Positions 1-15,213 are shown, counted from the first letter of the stretch. The stretch is DNA of 64,000 nt from Gymnorhina tibicen (GCA_013399875.1 VXAZ01008283.1:434001-498000), one strand, 5' to 3'. Translations and numbers: made by a program. The notes: generated by a model from the letters alone, not told the origin.

Positions 1-3000
1 CTAGGACTTTATCCTTTAGAAATGGTCTTGTGGGGGTGTAGTTTTTGTAGATGGAGATGTAGTTTTTGTACTGTTACTTCTGTAATTTTGGTCAAACTCG
101 AGCAAATGACTGTGCAAGTGAGTAAAGACTGCCACTGTTCTACAGGTTAAAGGTGTAATGAGTCAGGGCGCAATAAGCACAACAGAGTCAGAATATATTC
201 AGGCAAAAAAAATTTAGTGTGCCTGATGTCTGGTACAGAGACCAGCTGGCCTGACATTGCCCATGGCATCATTATAATCTCTCTCTGTACAGCAGGGTGG
301 CCTCATTGCCGCTGCCTGCTGGGAAAGCTCCCTAGCTGTGCTAGTTTCCGAATGGTGCCAGTGAACTGTTTGTCAGAGTGCTTGTTGGTCCAGATCAAAA
401 CTGTGCCATCACTTAAGAGTGCAGACAGGTGGGTGCCAGTACCCCAAGACTGTTTAATTTACTAGTACAGATTTGACCTCCAAGCTCCTATGTGTCATCC
501 TCACATACAAAAATGCTTCTTACTCCCTGTTCTGTAACAAGCTTGAGTTGCATGAGCAACAGAGAGAATCTATGCTTGCCCGGAATTACCTGTAGCAAGC
601 CAAACCTTCCTTGAAACTGCTTTTTTTGCCTAACCTTAGGACACTCTTCTTCTTACTTTGTGGTTCTGGTATTGTGCTAGAAGCAGCCTGACTCAATACC
701 TGCTAGGTTTGATGTGCTGACCAAGGTGGTACTGGACCAGACAGGGCAAAGGGGGACATTGGAGAGCTACCAGTTAGAGCTACTGGAGAGACCAGGAATG
801 CCTGGGCAGGGGAAACAGCATCAGACACAACCGGTTGAAGCTCTGTGAGTAACATTTCCTGTTAAATAGTGCCAACCCATTCCCAGAGTAGGTCCACAGT
901 GCTACTTTGCATACTACTTAGCATATGCTCACTGAGACAACATCTTGGTGGAGAAAACAGTCTTTGCTTATTTTGTCCAAAATTACTATAATCCATGCAT
1001 TAAAAAAGGAAATTAAGGTTTAGTAGAAAAGTTTCATTTTAGTGCTTTGTAACTTTTTAGTGTTTGTCTTTCCCACTTCAATAACGTGGTTTTAAAGCAG
1101 ATTTTCTGACTTGTCATGTAAGGTAAAATGCATGAATATGTATTTATCCTTTCTCTACAGAGATGCCATGAACATCCTGGTACTATGGCTAAGTCAAAAC
1201 ACTGTAGGAAATGCAATTTAGAAATTGAAAGTTTAGGTAACAATATTTTCATTTAAATAGTTTAAGCATTTTTACTGGTTTATTTCAGACAAAATTGCCA
1301 TAGGCAATTCAGGCTGAACTCAAGAAGAATGGCACGTATACTGTTGCAGTGCTATGTTTGCCCCTGCAAACATTACCAACTTACAGCTGTTGTAATGAGC
1401 TGCTGAAGAGCATGGTGCTTTAATATTGGAAAAATGAGTTTAGAACAAAGACAGGCTGTAGTTAATTACAAACACTCAATGTTCACATCTGAGAGCTCTT
1501 CAGTAGTAATGAGAGCAGATATTCTATATTTGGTACAAGACATAGTAGAAGAATTTGACAAACTGTCTGATGGTAAAATTAAGGACTCATTGATTCTATG
1601 GGATGCTTAGAGTTGCAATGAATTGCTTTCAGATAGATTACTTGAACTCTTGTGTTTTGTACCAGCATCTATGCAAAATCAAACCTGAGGAATTCAGTGT
1701 TCGTTTTATCCACAAAGGAGATCATCCTTCAGAAGCATTTCCTGTTTTTCTGGTAGGAAGTTGTGTCATGTTAGCTCAAAACTTCACCAAGCTTTAGACA
1801 TGGAAATAAAAATGATGACATAAGGAAATACAAATGAGATTTGGATCTCTTTTAAATATTACATCAGATGGACTATAAACTAGTGGATATAATCAAGCTT
1901 TTGCCTTGCAGTGGCAACATATGAGACAATTGAGATAATAGGTCAGAGAAGGAGACTTAAAAGCAGGCAACCTTTTAATACAGAGCTTACATTAAATTTT
2001 ATTTATTCATCAGATCCCTTATTGAAATTATGAGATTTGGAGGCACAATATGTACTCATTCTGTCACGATGACATAAAACCTCCTTATTGTTTGGGCTCA
2101 GTTGTAAGTGTGCATATTAAATAAAAAGCTGACACAAGATTAAAAATGGGGTCAAAACCAGGGTGATTACATTTTTTGTCACATCTGGCATTTGGGGATT
2201 ATTTCAGTGTCTTAAAATGCAAGACCAATTCCATAAGAAATGGGTTATCCGTGCACATATCGTGAGGCAAACCCAGACGCCCTCTTCCTATTAAAAAATG
2301 TTCCCTTCTCTCCCAAGAATACACTCTAGATTCTCCAAGATTCCACACACCTGTTGGTGTATTTTGGAGTCAGGTGCGATGATGAAATTGCAGCGCCCCT
2401 GTGAGGACACAGGTTTACATCACCAGCAGACATCACTACCCTCTCCTGACCATTACTTTCCTTGACCCTTTTGGACATGTTGGTCAGTATGTGATTGGAA
2501 TAGTCAGTGGGTTAATGAGGATTTGGCTGGCACTCAAACAGCCTGTGTTCCCAGGGTTCATACAGTGCAAGTACAGGGCTTGAGGAAGTATGCTTGATTC
2601 AAGGATGGAAAAAATGGCAACAGTTAAGATTAAAATTCAAACGAACTGTGACCACATGCTCATGAAGGGAGCAATTAGGCAAACTGCATGGTTTTGCATG
2701 ACAGCATTTGTGAGAAATGCTCCAAATAAACACCAGAGGTTAGCAATACAACTGATAACCATTCAAACAATTTTTTTCAAAATGTCTGTCCCACATTAAA
2801 ACCAGAGATTTCCTTTCTCTCATATGTTTGCCCTTTTTACAGGAGATGATTCATTTTTCAGCTCCACGAGACCCTTATCCAAGTGCTTTTCACCAACTTC
2901 CTGTTCCAACTTCTCGTCATCTTCTGTGCAGCCTTGACCCCCACACAGCTATTTATGTGCATCACTAAGGACTTCTGTGCCTCTTAAAATCTGGGCCTTA

Positions 3001-6000
3001 AACACTTAAGTGTCTATTCTTTTTATCAAAATGAATGTGGAAAGTGCCACATTCCACAGGTGCCAGTGGGAGGTCAGAGGGTTAATACTCGCTGTGTGTT
3101 CAGGGCTGTATGACATGGGGAGAAACTGCATCTTTGATTTCAGGTTGCTTACAAGGACAAGCTGAGTGTGCACAGGAGCATCTTGGAGACAGTCCAGATT
3201 CCAGGTTCTCTTCAGGGTCTGGATAGCTCAGCTAAACATAGAAGGGATGCTGGGGTCATGGTGAATTGAAACTTTTGTGAAAGGGAGCAGATATTCTCAG
3301 CAACAGGCCCTTTTTCTCACCATCTGCGCCATTGTACAGTACTGCAAAATCTTTAAGCCCAAAAAAGGGAATAATTTTAGGCTCTACTTTTCTTTGTTTC
3401 TGCACAAAGAGACAACAACAAAGCATCTTCTGGAAGTGCAGTGGTTCTAAACATTCTACTTAGTTGCTTCTGAGGTTGTGTAGGAAGTCAGTAGCTGTCA
3501 TGTATTCATGAACAACTCTGCAGGTCAGTAAAGGGAATGCAAAACTGGCTCAAAGACAGGTCAGAAATGGTGTCTCTACAGAGAGCTGAATCCCATGTAA
3601 TTTGGGAACTGATGAGTGTTTCTCCAGTTTTAATTATGAAGGAAGCCTTCTGTTAGAATAATATTTTGTCCAGCATTACACATTCCCTTTATCTACGGAG
3701 CTGGCAGGGGGAGAGGACAGGAGCTCTTCAGGCAGTAGAAGCTGAATTTAATGGGATTCACAGAAGAGATTTAAGGAGCTAATCATCCTTGTAGCTGCTC
3801 AAGTTCAATTTTTATCCCCCAAAGCTACTAATTTTTTAAGCATGTATTTTTGGCAGTGCTTTGCAGCAAATATCTCCCCTTGGGGCACATTGAAATGTGC
3901 TGGCTGTATTATATAAATGAGCTTTTTTGCCATCTCAGTAACGCATAAATGCCAGTGACATAAAACTAGGTATTCCCTTCTCTCAGCAGGCTGATCTAGT
4001 CCTAGCCTTACACTTAATATAAGCCAGAGGAGGACATAGTGGCAAGCAGAGTTACAGTGCTTAGATGCCAGGATCCAGAGTCAGAACTGACAGTATTGGA
4101 TGCCCACAAAATACTATCCAAACATGAGGAAGGCTCTACGCCAGGATTCAAAAAAATTGGCACTTTCACCCTCTGTCAGCCAAAGTAAATGGCCATAGGT
4201 GGCCGTATGTTTGATATTCCATACATATATAGATATACATATGTATTCCATTTAGAGGAAAGAGGGTTAGAAAATGCAAACCAAGCGAATTATTTCTTTG
4301 CACACATTTATGCCTCCCTCAGTTACCTCTATTGTGAGTTCAGTGTCATTTAAACTAATGGAGTAAGAGGAACGTTGTCCACAATTTGGAAGGAGATATT
4401 TGGCACTACTTGGGCACCCCTTATGTCTCACAGACACCTTGTTCTCATTGACACAATGCTTGTCAAGGAGCTGCAAAGTGCTTTTAACAGGGAGTAAATA
4501 GGTAGAAAAGTGAAATAAAACAGTGAGTTTTGTGGTTTTTATCAACTCACATAGCCCCGCTTTCCTTGAGTTCCCAAAATTCCTGGCTTATTTGAACCCA
4601 TCTTGTACAAGTCTACTATCTCCATAACACACATCTTCCTTAAAACACAAGGGCATTATTTTAGCATACTGAATGGAAGGACAGCTGAACAACTCACCTC
4701 ACAGCAGTTTCCTTCAAAAGGAATGCGTGTCCTGTGCCTATATGGCAGAACAGGGTCATTCATTGGTGTCTGGGCTCACAGCCCTGCACTGGGAGACAGC
4801 CAAGATTGATCTGAAGCTGGCATTCTTGCTGCCAGGGGAGGCAGGCTCTGGAGGGTTTCTCATCATTTGATATTTACTGCAGCACACAGAAAGAAGAGCA
4901 GGGCTGAAATCGGCCAGATGTGGAAGGGTTGAGATGCCACCACCGTTTTCAGCAAGTCTTCCAAAGCTGAAGACAGCCCACATGCAGATGTCAGAGTCTT
5001 TCCATCGGCTCTGTCCCTCCAGGAGTCCCAGAGGCAGAACTCCCAAATGGCTCCCGGGCACAGGAGCTCTGTGCTCTGTCCTGGCCACAACACGCTCTGA
5101 AAACACTCAAGATAAAAGTAAGTCCCTGTGCTGACCTCAAGTTCCCTCTTAGGGAGCTACATAAAAAAATAAGTATTGGGGTTTGACTACTTCAGTTTTC
5201 AGAACTAGACCACAACCCATGCAATGATCCTCCCAAAAGGTGTCATGTTCCTCAAGCTCTCCTATGAGTCCTTTGAGTTTTTCAGCTACCAAGTGCTTGG
5301 CAACACTGTCGAACATTTTCTGTATTTGTTTGGACAGAAGCAGTTTGAATCTTGTAGGTTAAGTACTGGGACAAGGCTGTGAAGTTTAGTAAGGACTGTG
5401 AAGACAGTGAAAAACACTTGGAAGGTATTGGGATGTTACACAAAATTTTTAGTGATTGTGGAAAGGCCAATAATAGAGAGACATCTCAAAGAAGAAAAAA
5501 GTCAATGAAGATGAGGAGCCAAGGCTATATGGGTCTTCCACCTGGTTGGTATCTTGTGTGTAGCAACTGTGGCCATGTTGAGTCAGGCAGAAAGAGCCAT
5601 AAATCTCTTTATGAGATTTATGAATAAAGTGAATGGGTAATTAGATGAATAAAGATGGGTAATTAAATTCCAGAGAGAGTACCTGGATCTTTCCAAATAT
5701 ATTTTAAATGTATTTATCATCTAGTCACAACACTGAAAAGTCCAAAACTGTACTTTATTTATTATATCTTTTCTACCTAGGTAGAGAGACCACTCCTTAA
5801 CTTCAAGAAAGGCAGGTCAGCATCAGTGTACATTGCTCATGCTACCTGAAAATAAAATATATCCTGTGTCAGGAGTATCCCTCTTTCTGAAATCTTTATC
5901 CTTACACTTAAAGAGAAAGATATGTAAATTGAGATTGCCAAGACTGTCTGTGGATTTGGATGATAAATTTGTATTTATTCCTGTAGAATTCGGGAAATGG

Positions 6001-9000
6001 GATGTTTCATAGCAATTTTGAATTATATTATTTTAAAGGTTTTTGACTTGTTTTCTTTGTGCTGCCATGCTGATAACCTGAAAGATATGCAATATCACAT
6101 ACAATAACAACAGAAGCAGTTATTACACTGGTGGCCTACTAAAGGCTTATTTTATCACATTTTTATAGCATTAACAGGCTCATTAGAATATATGATCATG
6201 TATATCAGCTGAATCCCAAAACCCAGTTACTAGGAGCTACTCCTGCACTCCCACAAAAGCTGCACTCATTTACTTTCAAACTTGTGGCTATGAGCCAGTG
6301 TACATGGGCAGCCTAAAATTATTAAACAAGGAGCTGCTTCTTCAGTTGTGAGAATCTCTCTGGCTTAGACATTCGGTAACTTCTGGTGCCACTAAATCAA
6401 AAGCCTGACACAATTCCTGACTCTGTGTGGGAACTTGCTTAGACTTGCTTAATTTCTCACTTGACCAGGACTGGATTTTCAAACCTGCACAATTTCTGTG
6501 ATATTTGTAAACTGCTGATAATACAGAACTGGACTCATCAAACATTGTTTTGCATGCTGGTGAGAAAAATAATTAGTATAAGCATATTTCTATAATTACA
6601 GTAAAAAGCTCTGCTTTTCATGCTGCTAAAACTTATTTTTAATTGGATTTACAAACTGAATTAATTTTATATAATTGCCTTGGATTCTGTAGTTCAGCTG
6701 TTAAAAATCATTATCCCAGCTGGCCCCTAGCAGTCTTTCCCCGTGTCTGACCAACCAGTCCTGAATACAGACACGTGTGAAGTGCTGCCTCCTGCTCCAG
6801 GGGGTGATGGAAATGCAGGAAGCTATCAATAGCCAGCTCAGGCTAATGAAAGCACATCTCTGCAGGGCCTGAGCAAGCTGATGATTGGTTGTTAATTAAA
6901 TGGGGCAAGTTCAGTGGCATTTCCCTGCAATAGGTTATGTGTTCTTGACCATGATATCTACTCAGTTTATACACCCATTTAATTACATTGCAGTCTTCAT
7001 ACTGACAAAATGCAGAAACTCCTATTAAGTGAATAATCCATAAATAAATGGGGTTTTAGCCTTATAATATAAATTTAGAAAGAATTTTCATTGTGTATGT
7101 ATGCAATGGAAATACCAAGGTCTACTTACTGTTTTGGTGTCTAATGTCTCTGTTCCAAAAGACAGTTCTCAGCCTGTTCCATGTAGCTCCCCTTTTCAGC
7201 CTCACCTCTGCATTTCTACCAAGTGAGCTGTCTGTGACTGCTTCTAAAAACCCCTCTACCCACATTTTTCCTTGCTTTGTGAAACTTCTCTGCACAGAGA
7301 TTTTACAACATTTATGGAAGAAGAAATATTGTGTCATCCAACTCAGTTTCTCTTCTGCTTTCAGCACATCAACCATTATATTTTTTTCTTGGTATCCCAT
7401 GCAATGAGAGTTTTTGGCTGACCCTTCTTTAAGGTCTCCTTCTTCTTTGTGACTCATCTGCCTTTCTCCTACATTTCAACTCCGTTTTCTTTCTCTGCCT
7501 ACTAGTTAGTTGGAATCAGTCTGAGCTTCCTGGCTCACACCTTCCAGATCTAACATTTTGCTTGTTGCCTCTCTCTGTTCAGATTTGGGTCTCATCTTGT
7601 GTCTCCCTTGTCTGAATCAGAGTAACAGCTACAGACTGTAGCTGCACTCCTCTGCCTCCTTCATATTTTTTTCTCTCTCCAAATATTAGTAGTTCTGTCA
7701 AATCTCTGTCTGTCTCTTTGTCTCTTGGAAAAGGAAAGTTGTCTTTGTTACAGTAGAAATGAAGTTCTTTTGAGGTGTTGTGCCCATACATCTTCTGCAC
7801 TTGGTACTGTACAGCTCATGAAATTGGAAAAGGAATATTTTGGACCAGTAAGAGCATTTAAGGGCTCCTATGATACTGCAGAGTACAGATTTGTTTCGTT
7901 TCCAATTCAGAAAAAGAGTGCCAATCATGGAGTAAAGGATGTCTACTCTGATATGGACATTTAAGGTAGAGCCACAGGAAGCACCTTTGCTCCTGAGACA
8001 CAGTCTGAACCCAGCCAGCCCATAAACAATGATAAATGGCTCAGCTGCAAGTCTGTCTTCCTAGAAATCATTTTATATATAGCTATGAAAACATTCCAGT
8101 TAAGCAGTCAGACGTGTTGTCATAGCACCAAACTCTGACCCCTGGGGTTACATAGGTTCTGCTCAGAACTGCAGTCTCAATAATGGTTTTTTCCTACTCT
8201 TTACAGACCTTTATACAGCTTCCAAATCTGAATCACAGTAGCTGTATTCACTGCCTGGAAAAACAGTTCCTATTCATTATCATACCCCCCCAGTATTCCT
8301 TAGACTGCCAAATTGCCATCAGTGCTTTTACTCTTGGTTTGTATTTATCTTCCTGTCTCACTGGCTTATCTTCTTCTTGTGTTCTGTGTTCTTTTAGGAA
8401 TGATAAATAAAAAAGATACCATGCATTTGTTCGAAATAATACCTTTTCTCAGTGGCATGTCCAGCTGCAGGCTAGGGTGCTGACTTGCACATATCCTACA
8501 GCCATTCATTGCTGTACAAGACTGTGAAATCACATCACTGATAGCTATGGACCCACCACAGGAGAGGGCTGTGGGACCTCACCTCTTTGCCATGTCAATT
8601 CAAAACAGAACCAGGCTTCAAGGGTGCCAAAGAGTCAGGGTTCAGATTTTCTTTCTGCAACTGTGTGAACAAAACTAGAAGTTTCATGAAGTATTATTTT
8701 TTGTCCAATTTTGGATTTTGGATGGTATGTAGAGATTCAGACTTGATAACTAAAATTCTGGGTGATGGATTATTGCCATCTATATAATCTCTAAAATTTT
8801 TGTATTATACCCATGTGTGTTTGTAGCCATTTTATCTTCTTGGGCATACTGTCAGACTATTTTTCAGGTACATACCATGATTTATGCCCTTTGTCTTAGA
8901 GTGAAACTTATGTCACTGGAGTAATCACAGTTTCCAGTCTACCTTTTATCAATGACATCAACTCACTCACCAGCCTAATGCTGCATTATCCCAGGAAAAT

Positions 9001-12000
9001 CACATTGTTGTGGTATTACCTTTCCCCAGAGGAGGCTGAATTGCTTTTATTACTTCCTGCTTGAACAACTGCTAATCTCATTTCTGGAGTTCTTCCAGCA
9101 GGATGAGTATACTTCTGACACGATGGATTCAAATCACCCTTGCCAGGATTTAACAGACTGAAATATCTTTCTTCAAAGGCAGAGATTTCCTATGGAATCT
9201 GTGATTTAAGGACAAGTGGGGTTTTTGCGCGGTTCCCCATTTATCCTCCTGTTTTAATGAACTTGCCCATATTTTGAGTTTTCTGATTCCAAATTGATAA
9301 TTAATTGCACCTACAGCCAGACTCCATAAAGATTTACAACCTGTAAGTCTCATGCTTTCTGTCCCTATTCAAAATGTAAACTACCCAGAATTTGTTGTTT
9401 GGTTCCTGTTTTCCCGCATTAATTTTCCAGACTGTAACTTTTTAGTTTGCTAACCTATACTGCTAAATCATCTGCTTAGTTTTAAATCTAATATTCCTGA
9501 ACTTTGTTGATGTACAAAGAAGTAAGGTCTAGGGCCAAGAGCAGTCACAGGACAAATGCATATCATACCCAGCCTTCACCAAGGTAATACTGTGGCTGTA
9601 TCCTCAAAATACACTAAAGGGACACTCCCATTCCTAAACTAACAAATTAAATTCCCCTGAGATGAGGCAGTAAAGTTGCAGCAATGAACTCCTATTCAAA
9701 AAGCTTTCAGCTTTCACATTGAATACAATGCCTACAGCAGGGCTCTCCTGGGTCTGGGGAAGGAGAAGAGGTCTGAGGATGGTGGCAGAAGAAGAAAGCG
9801 GAAGCCTTTCCCTTGAGCACCAAAAACTCCTCCCCACCCCCATAATTCCCTTTCTCCACCAGCTCTCACACAGTTCCTGCAGTGACAACTACATTGTATG
9901 TCAGATTGCTCAGGGATCTCTAAACAGTTTTACTGAAGAAATTTGTGTACCTTAATTTCTGCTTTTAGCTGGAGGTGAGTATTTCTTTTATAAAAGTCTG
10001 TCCGCTGAGCAACACCCTTTCAGTTCTTGGGGAAGAAAAAAGTTAAGCTAGTTCCTTCTGCTATGAGGGACTGAGCCAAGTAAACATCTTAGAGAAGTAA
10101 GTGGATAGTGGCAAGTCCCATGGCTCCTGCTGTGTCTCCATTTCCTCTCCTGGTCCATAATGTGCATTTGTCCTCTTAGCAGAAGACACGGGCCTGAGAC
10201 TTACGTTTTGCTACTATTTAAGAGAATTTGCAAAATAGGGGAACATCTTATCAGTGTGTCTTGTGAGAGGATAAAGATGAATTTAAAGTCAAAAGCTAAG
10301 TTGTTTTTTCAAGCAACTTAAATTGGATACAATGGGCCCAATCACATTTTTGGTATCACTTAACACATTGGGATCTCTAAAAACATCACTGTGCTGTTGT
10401 AACATAAATAATAGCAACCATAACTGATTCCTTCTCATGATGGATCTGATCTCATGGAGGAAAATCACAGACATAAGAGTAGTAAAAAGAGACTTATTTA
10501 ATTATGTTGAGATAGCAAGTTGCCTGAATTCTGACAGTCCAGGTTTCTCATTTTAATAAAGGCTTTGGACCTGTCTGTTTCCAGCCTGTTCAGTCCTACT
10601 CAAGGGGAGCAGTTTGATATGTTCTCTTTCACTAGGGCACACAGTGGTCAGGGCACCACAACAGCAAGCTGAACCTACTGGAAAAATGATTAGCAAAGTA
10701 TACGGTATGAATGGTGAAAATCTGATCTTCTTTCCATTAACTTCACTGCCATATACATTTCAATTTACTTTTAAGGTTATTACCCACAGGAAGTTACTTA
10801 TTTTGAAACTGATAACATACATGTCTGTAATCTACTACTTGTGGTTTGACTATCCAAAACATAAGCAGAATTTTCTCAGCTCAGAGGTTTTAGATCAGTG
10901 TGAGTCTTCAAAAGGGGCTGGATTCTGAGACAAAAGTGTGCACCCAGATATTAGGTCCATCAACAATGAACTGCATTTCTAAATGGAGAGTGTGACTTAT
11001 TTGATTATCCATTTAGTGAGAACATGATTGCTGAATACCCTTTAGAATACAGTATTTAAATCAACTCAATTCTCCATGGATGTCTTATTAACTACTATTT
11101 GGTAGAAGAGTGGCAATTACTTGGCTCTAAAATTGTTCTTTTCCCTCCAACAAAAAACATTTTAAGGCATCACACAAGTGTACATGTGGCAGTGGGCAGA
11201 CAGTTTCCTTTTTGGCTTGGGCAGTCAGGCATTCATCTCCTGCTTTTTTTGTCAATGTTAATGCTTCCTTCATCATGTCTTAGTGGCAATAAAGTTTCTC
11301 TAGGTGGATTTATTCTTGCCTATTCATAGAAAACAAATGTGAAGATCTTATAGATTCATTTCTTTCAAAGCTGCAGAAGTAAATACGTCTGTGGCAGAAA
11401 AGTCTTGTTTGGGTCACTTATACTTTTCCTCTCTCTGCCTTTTTTCTCTGATCTGTTGCTTACCTGTTTCCTCTCCATCCTCACCCCTCCTATTCTCTCT
11501 TCTTTGGCATTTACCCCTGAATTCTGTTGGGGTGTTAATGCTCAAATCAGTGTATCCATGAATGTATCCATCAGGTACACCTACATCATATATACTGGCC
11601 ACCCTATATATACGATACGTGCATGTTCTCTGACCTGTGCACTTTGTCCTGTTCATTTTTGCTGTTAGTTCATGTCCTTAAAAATGAAAATGTTTTGAAA
11701 AACACACTTTAAATAGATATCTTTAATAGTGATGATTTCTTGTGTCTCAAGCAAACAGTGGAATTTAATTGCATATTATCTTAAGAAATAGATCATGCCA
11801 TATGAGAGAGAAAAGAAAGCAGCCTTGGAAAACTAACCCGTCATAAAACTCAGCTGTGATCACACAGCAAAAGCTGAGCACTGCAATAAAATATGCCAGC
11901 CACACAAGATGAGTTAGGACCTCCGTTTATACTGTCATTAGTTGGGGAGAGTCTTGAACCTCACAGAAGAGCGGAACGCTGTGGGATCTTGCTTTTTGGT

Positions 12001-15000
12001 AAGCATGGTCACTGTTCTGCTTGCAGAAGTACACATGCAGGGATGGGGTTTCTAAACCAACTATTTTCTCAGAAAATATGATTGGGTAATTTTGGGGTGT
12101 TTTATTTAAAGTAATTATTGTTGAAGGGTCCCTTCCCTCTCTCCCTCATCTCCCTTTTCAGGGTGGCACAGTTGTCACAGGACTAGGGAAGTGCATCTAT
12201 GTGCATGTCCTCAAGTGTGTAGGATGAGTTGGTGGCCACAAGACCAAGGAGCACAGACCTGCTTTTGAAAACCCTGTGTAGACCCCACTCTGAAGGGGAT
12301 GAGCTGCCCCCACTGAAGCTCAGCCTGACCCTCCTTCCCCCTCCCCTAGTCTAAAGCTGTGGTAGCAGTACAGGATCGCGTTCTTCCTGCAGCGTGACTG
12401 TAGTGCATCCTAACTGTTTGGCATATGGAACATGCACTGCACTGAACGGAGCCACAGCTCACACAGTCCTGTCCCTATTACCAGCTGGGAGCAGGTACCT
12501 CTGAGACCCTACAGAGTCCTTGCAGAGCCCTTCAAGACAGCCTGGTAATGAGCTGGCAGCAGTGCTGTGGGGCTGGTTGGGGCTCCAGAACTGAGCCTGG
12601 ACCAGGGATGCTTCTAATTAACAGTGAAGACAAATCCACTGAGGCCAGTGCAGCATCAACAACACTCCAAATGCATGTTTGCATTAGGGTTTAGCTTCAG
12701 TTTTTTGCTCTAATGCAGAATGATGCAAACTAACATGTTCCAAAGCTACTGGTTTTTCATTTTTCTTGAACTAGAGCAATCCATGTGTTTCATATGTTAG
12801 CTTTTATTTTGTCACTTGAAGTAACTGAACATTTAAAATTCAGTATCTGTGGTTTTTTATACCAATTCTAGCCTGACATAGAAAGCTTCTTTGACATTAA
12901 AATCTAAGTTACAGGGAAAGATGTTTGCTAAATGCAGGACTAGGTTGCACTGATTGTCACATCAGATTTTTGAGGAAGTCTTATGGTATACAACAATCTT
13001 TCTCTGAACATCTTACTGAAAACCTCATCATCCAGTGATGAATAGATGGAAATCCCTCTTTAAACCTATCCTACTAGATGTATTAAAAAAAAAATGCTTG
13101 ACACACAACCAAAACCAGAACTAAACTTGCAGAAAAGCTTATGAGTGATAGTGAAATTTATCTTGTTTCTTCTCTTATCTTTTACATGGAACATCAAGTT
13201 CCAGCTATTAAAATAGAAACTTTTATCTACAAGTAACAAGGATATTGTAGTGATTCTCTCCAAGCTTTTATGTGTAGAATTAAAATGTACACCCCGAGAG
13301 CAAGTGTCATAAAAACACGGACTATGCTTCTGCAATGGGCCTGTTACATTATTTTTATTATGACAAATTCTTAGTGAACAATTGATAAACAATAATCTCA
13401 CCAAAATTAGCTACATAGTTAAAGTGGTTTGCTTTTTCAATATTTTTAGTAGAATTTTTTTCAGTTGCAGGCTGAAATACATGATTAGAAAAGAAAGATC
13501 ACAGTTCTGATATATGACTGTCCAACACGTAAACTGGCTGTGGCTGGAGGCTGAGGCTGCTGTCATTAGTGGAGAGACCCTGACACTCTGTTAGACAGTT
13601 ACTCACTAAAAATATTCATTATATTCAAAGCTCTGCCTGAAGACCTGCCTAAAATGCCACAAGCAGTAGTCTCAGCTGGTGTAAATGAATGCAGCTTCAG
13701 TGGCTTTGGCAGGGTGGGGACTGCCCACTCCATCTGAAACATCTGTCCTGGGTTACAGTTTTCAGCATCTCTGCTCTCACCACCAGCAAAAAGAGAAAAA
13801 ACTTGCTAAATTTTCCTCATTGTAAATCATTAACCTGTGGCTGCATTCCCATTTCTAAAACAGCATGTGCCTGTTTGTTTGGTATGATGCTAATATACGA
13901 TGATTTTTCTGTAGTAGTGTTTTGAAAGCTTCTGTTATTTTCTTAGCAGCTCAGGCTTTCTTATTTTATTCTACTGCCTTGATCCATGCAACAAGTCTCC
14001 TACTACAAAGCCATAAACACCCTGCAGCTGCCTCCCCCTTCCACTCCTCACTGCCACCACAAGGATGGTGTGATGTCAATCCCAAAGGGCGCAGCCTCTG
14101 TCCTCCTCACATGAATGGGCCTGACGTGCTGATCTGGTTCCCGCAGGCAGAGTCCCTCTGAAGATGATGCTGTCTGACAATGTGAATCAATTCAGCATTT
14201 CTTTATCTCATTTCAGAGCAGCAGGACTCCTGGGGCTGCGACACTGAAAATGTGCTGTGTGTTACCCATCCCGATCAAAACACTTAATGGTGGTCACCGT
14301 CCTGGACACGCTTTAACAGGAGTGGCCTAAAGAGTGTCAGAGCCGGGGGCGTGGAGCAGGGGCTGTGCCGAGCCCTGCTCCCGCCACAGAGCATCTGCTT
14401 TCTGATGAGATGTTCCCATCTTCATGCGTCAAGACCTTAAGCCTTTCTTCTTTGACACAGAGATTAAGGGCAATCCCGACAAATTCAGAGACAGATCAAG
14501 TATGGTACTTCAGTGAGATGAACCGCTGCCCTACAAATTGCCCAGCCAGGCTGGACTCCTGGACTCCTCATGGGAACCTGTCCCCTCCAGTTCCACAGGT
14601 TCAGCAGCACCGGGCAGCACATCTCCCTTTTCTGAACCCATTGTGGCAGTGTAGGCTTCACATGAATTGCAAAAAACTGAGCTAGTTGGCTGCAACCAAC
14701 CCGGTCAACACCATTTTTTAAATCTTTATTACTGTACAGCTGCCAGGCAGACATACCTACAGACACATATCTGGGAACTGACAGCCTAGGAAGACATTCA
14801 CGTGGCTTCTGATTCTGCCTCCAAAAAGCTTTTGGGACAGGGCTATCTGTGAATTTCAGACCAAGCATCCCTGTCCCATAGTTCTTGCCAGTTTACTTTT
14901 CAAAACAGCAATTCTGCCCCAAATGTCCCTGCCATTTACAATCATGATGACAAATGGTTGAATTAGAATAAGGTCATTATTGCATAGACAAACAGAATTA

Positions 15001-15073
15001 ATGTATTACGCAAAACAAGTGAATTATTGTGAACTTGTGTCTCTTTCTTTTTAACTACTATTTTATATTGCCT

Positions 15074-15130
15074 TTATATATATAGATATACACACACACA
15101 CATTTTTATACACACACACACACACACACA
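15074..15130. repeat. TA/CA dinucleotide microsatellite
   Basis: TATATATAGATATA followed by two (CA)n runs separated by TTTTTATA. A typical polymorphic simple repeat in intergenic DNA. Confidence 0.9.
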
Positions 15131-15197
15131 TTTATATCCGTTAACATGGGATGTGAACTTAAGATGCTTCAGGCTTCTGCTAACCAACAATTGCGAC

Positions 15198-15213
15198 TTC
15201 CCTCTAGTGGCCA
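15198..15213 (-). promoter_or_regulatory. CTCF-like site
   Basis: Minus strand GGCCACTAGAGGGAAG matches the CTCF core CCASYAGRKGGC except for one position. It sits between two CAATTG hexamers (15188-15193 and 15212-15217) in the intergenic region downstream of NRCAM. A single motif match; binding is unproven. Confidence 0.3.

Noticed and set aside
4603..5134. Several overlapping frames on both strands
   Set aside because: GC-richer local composition lowers stop frequency; none shows a domain or exon structure.
14365..14868. Overlapping plus and minus frames of 106 and 127 codons
   Set aside because: No recognisable protein family, no splice context, and opposite frames open by composition; not a laminin exon of the expected neighbouring gene.
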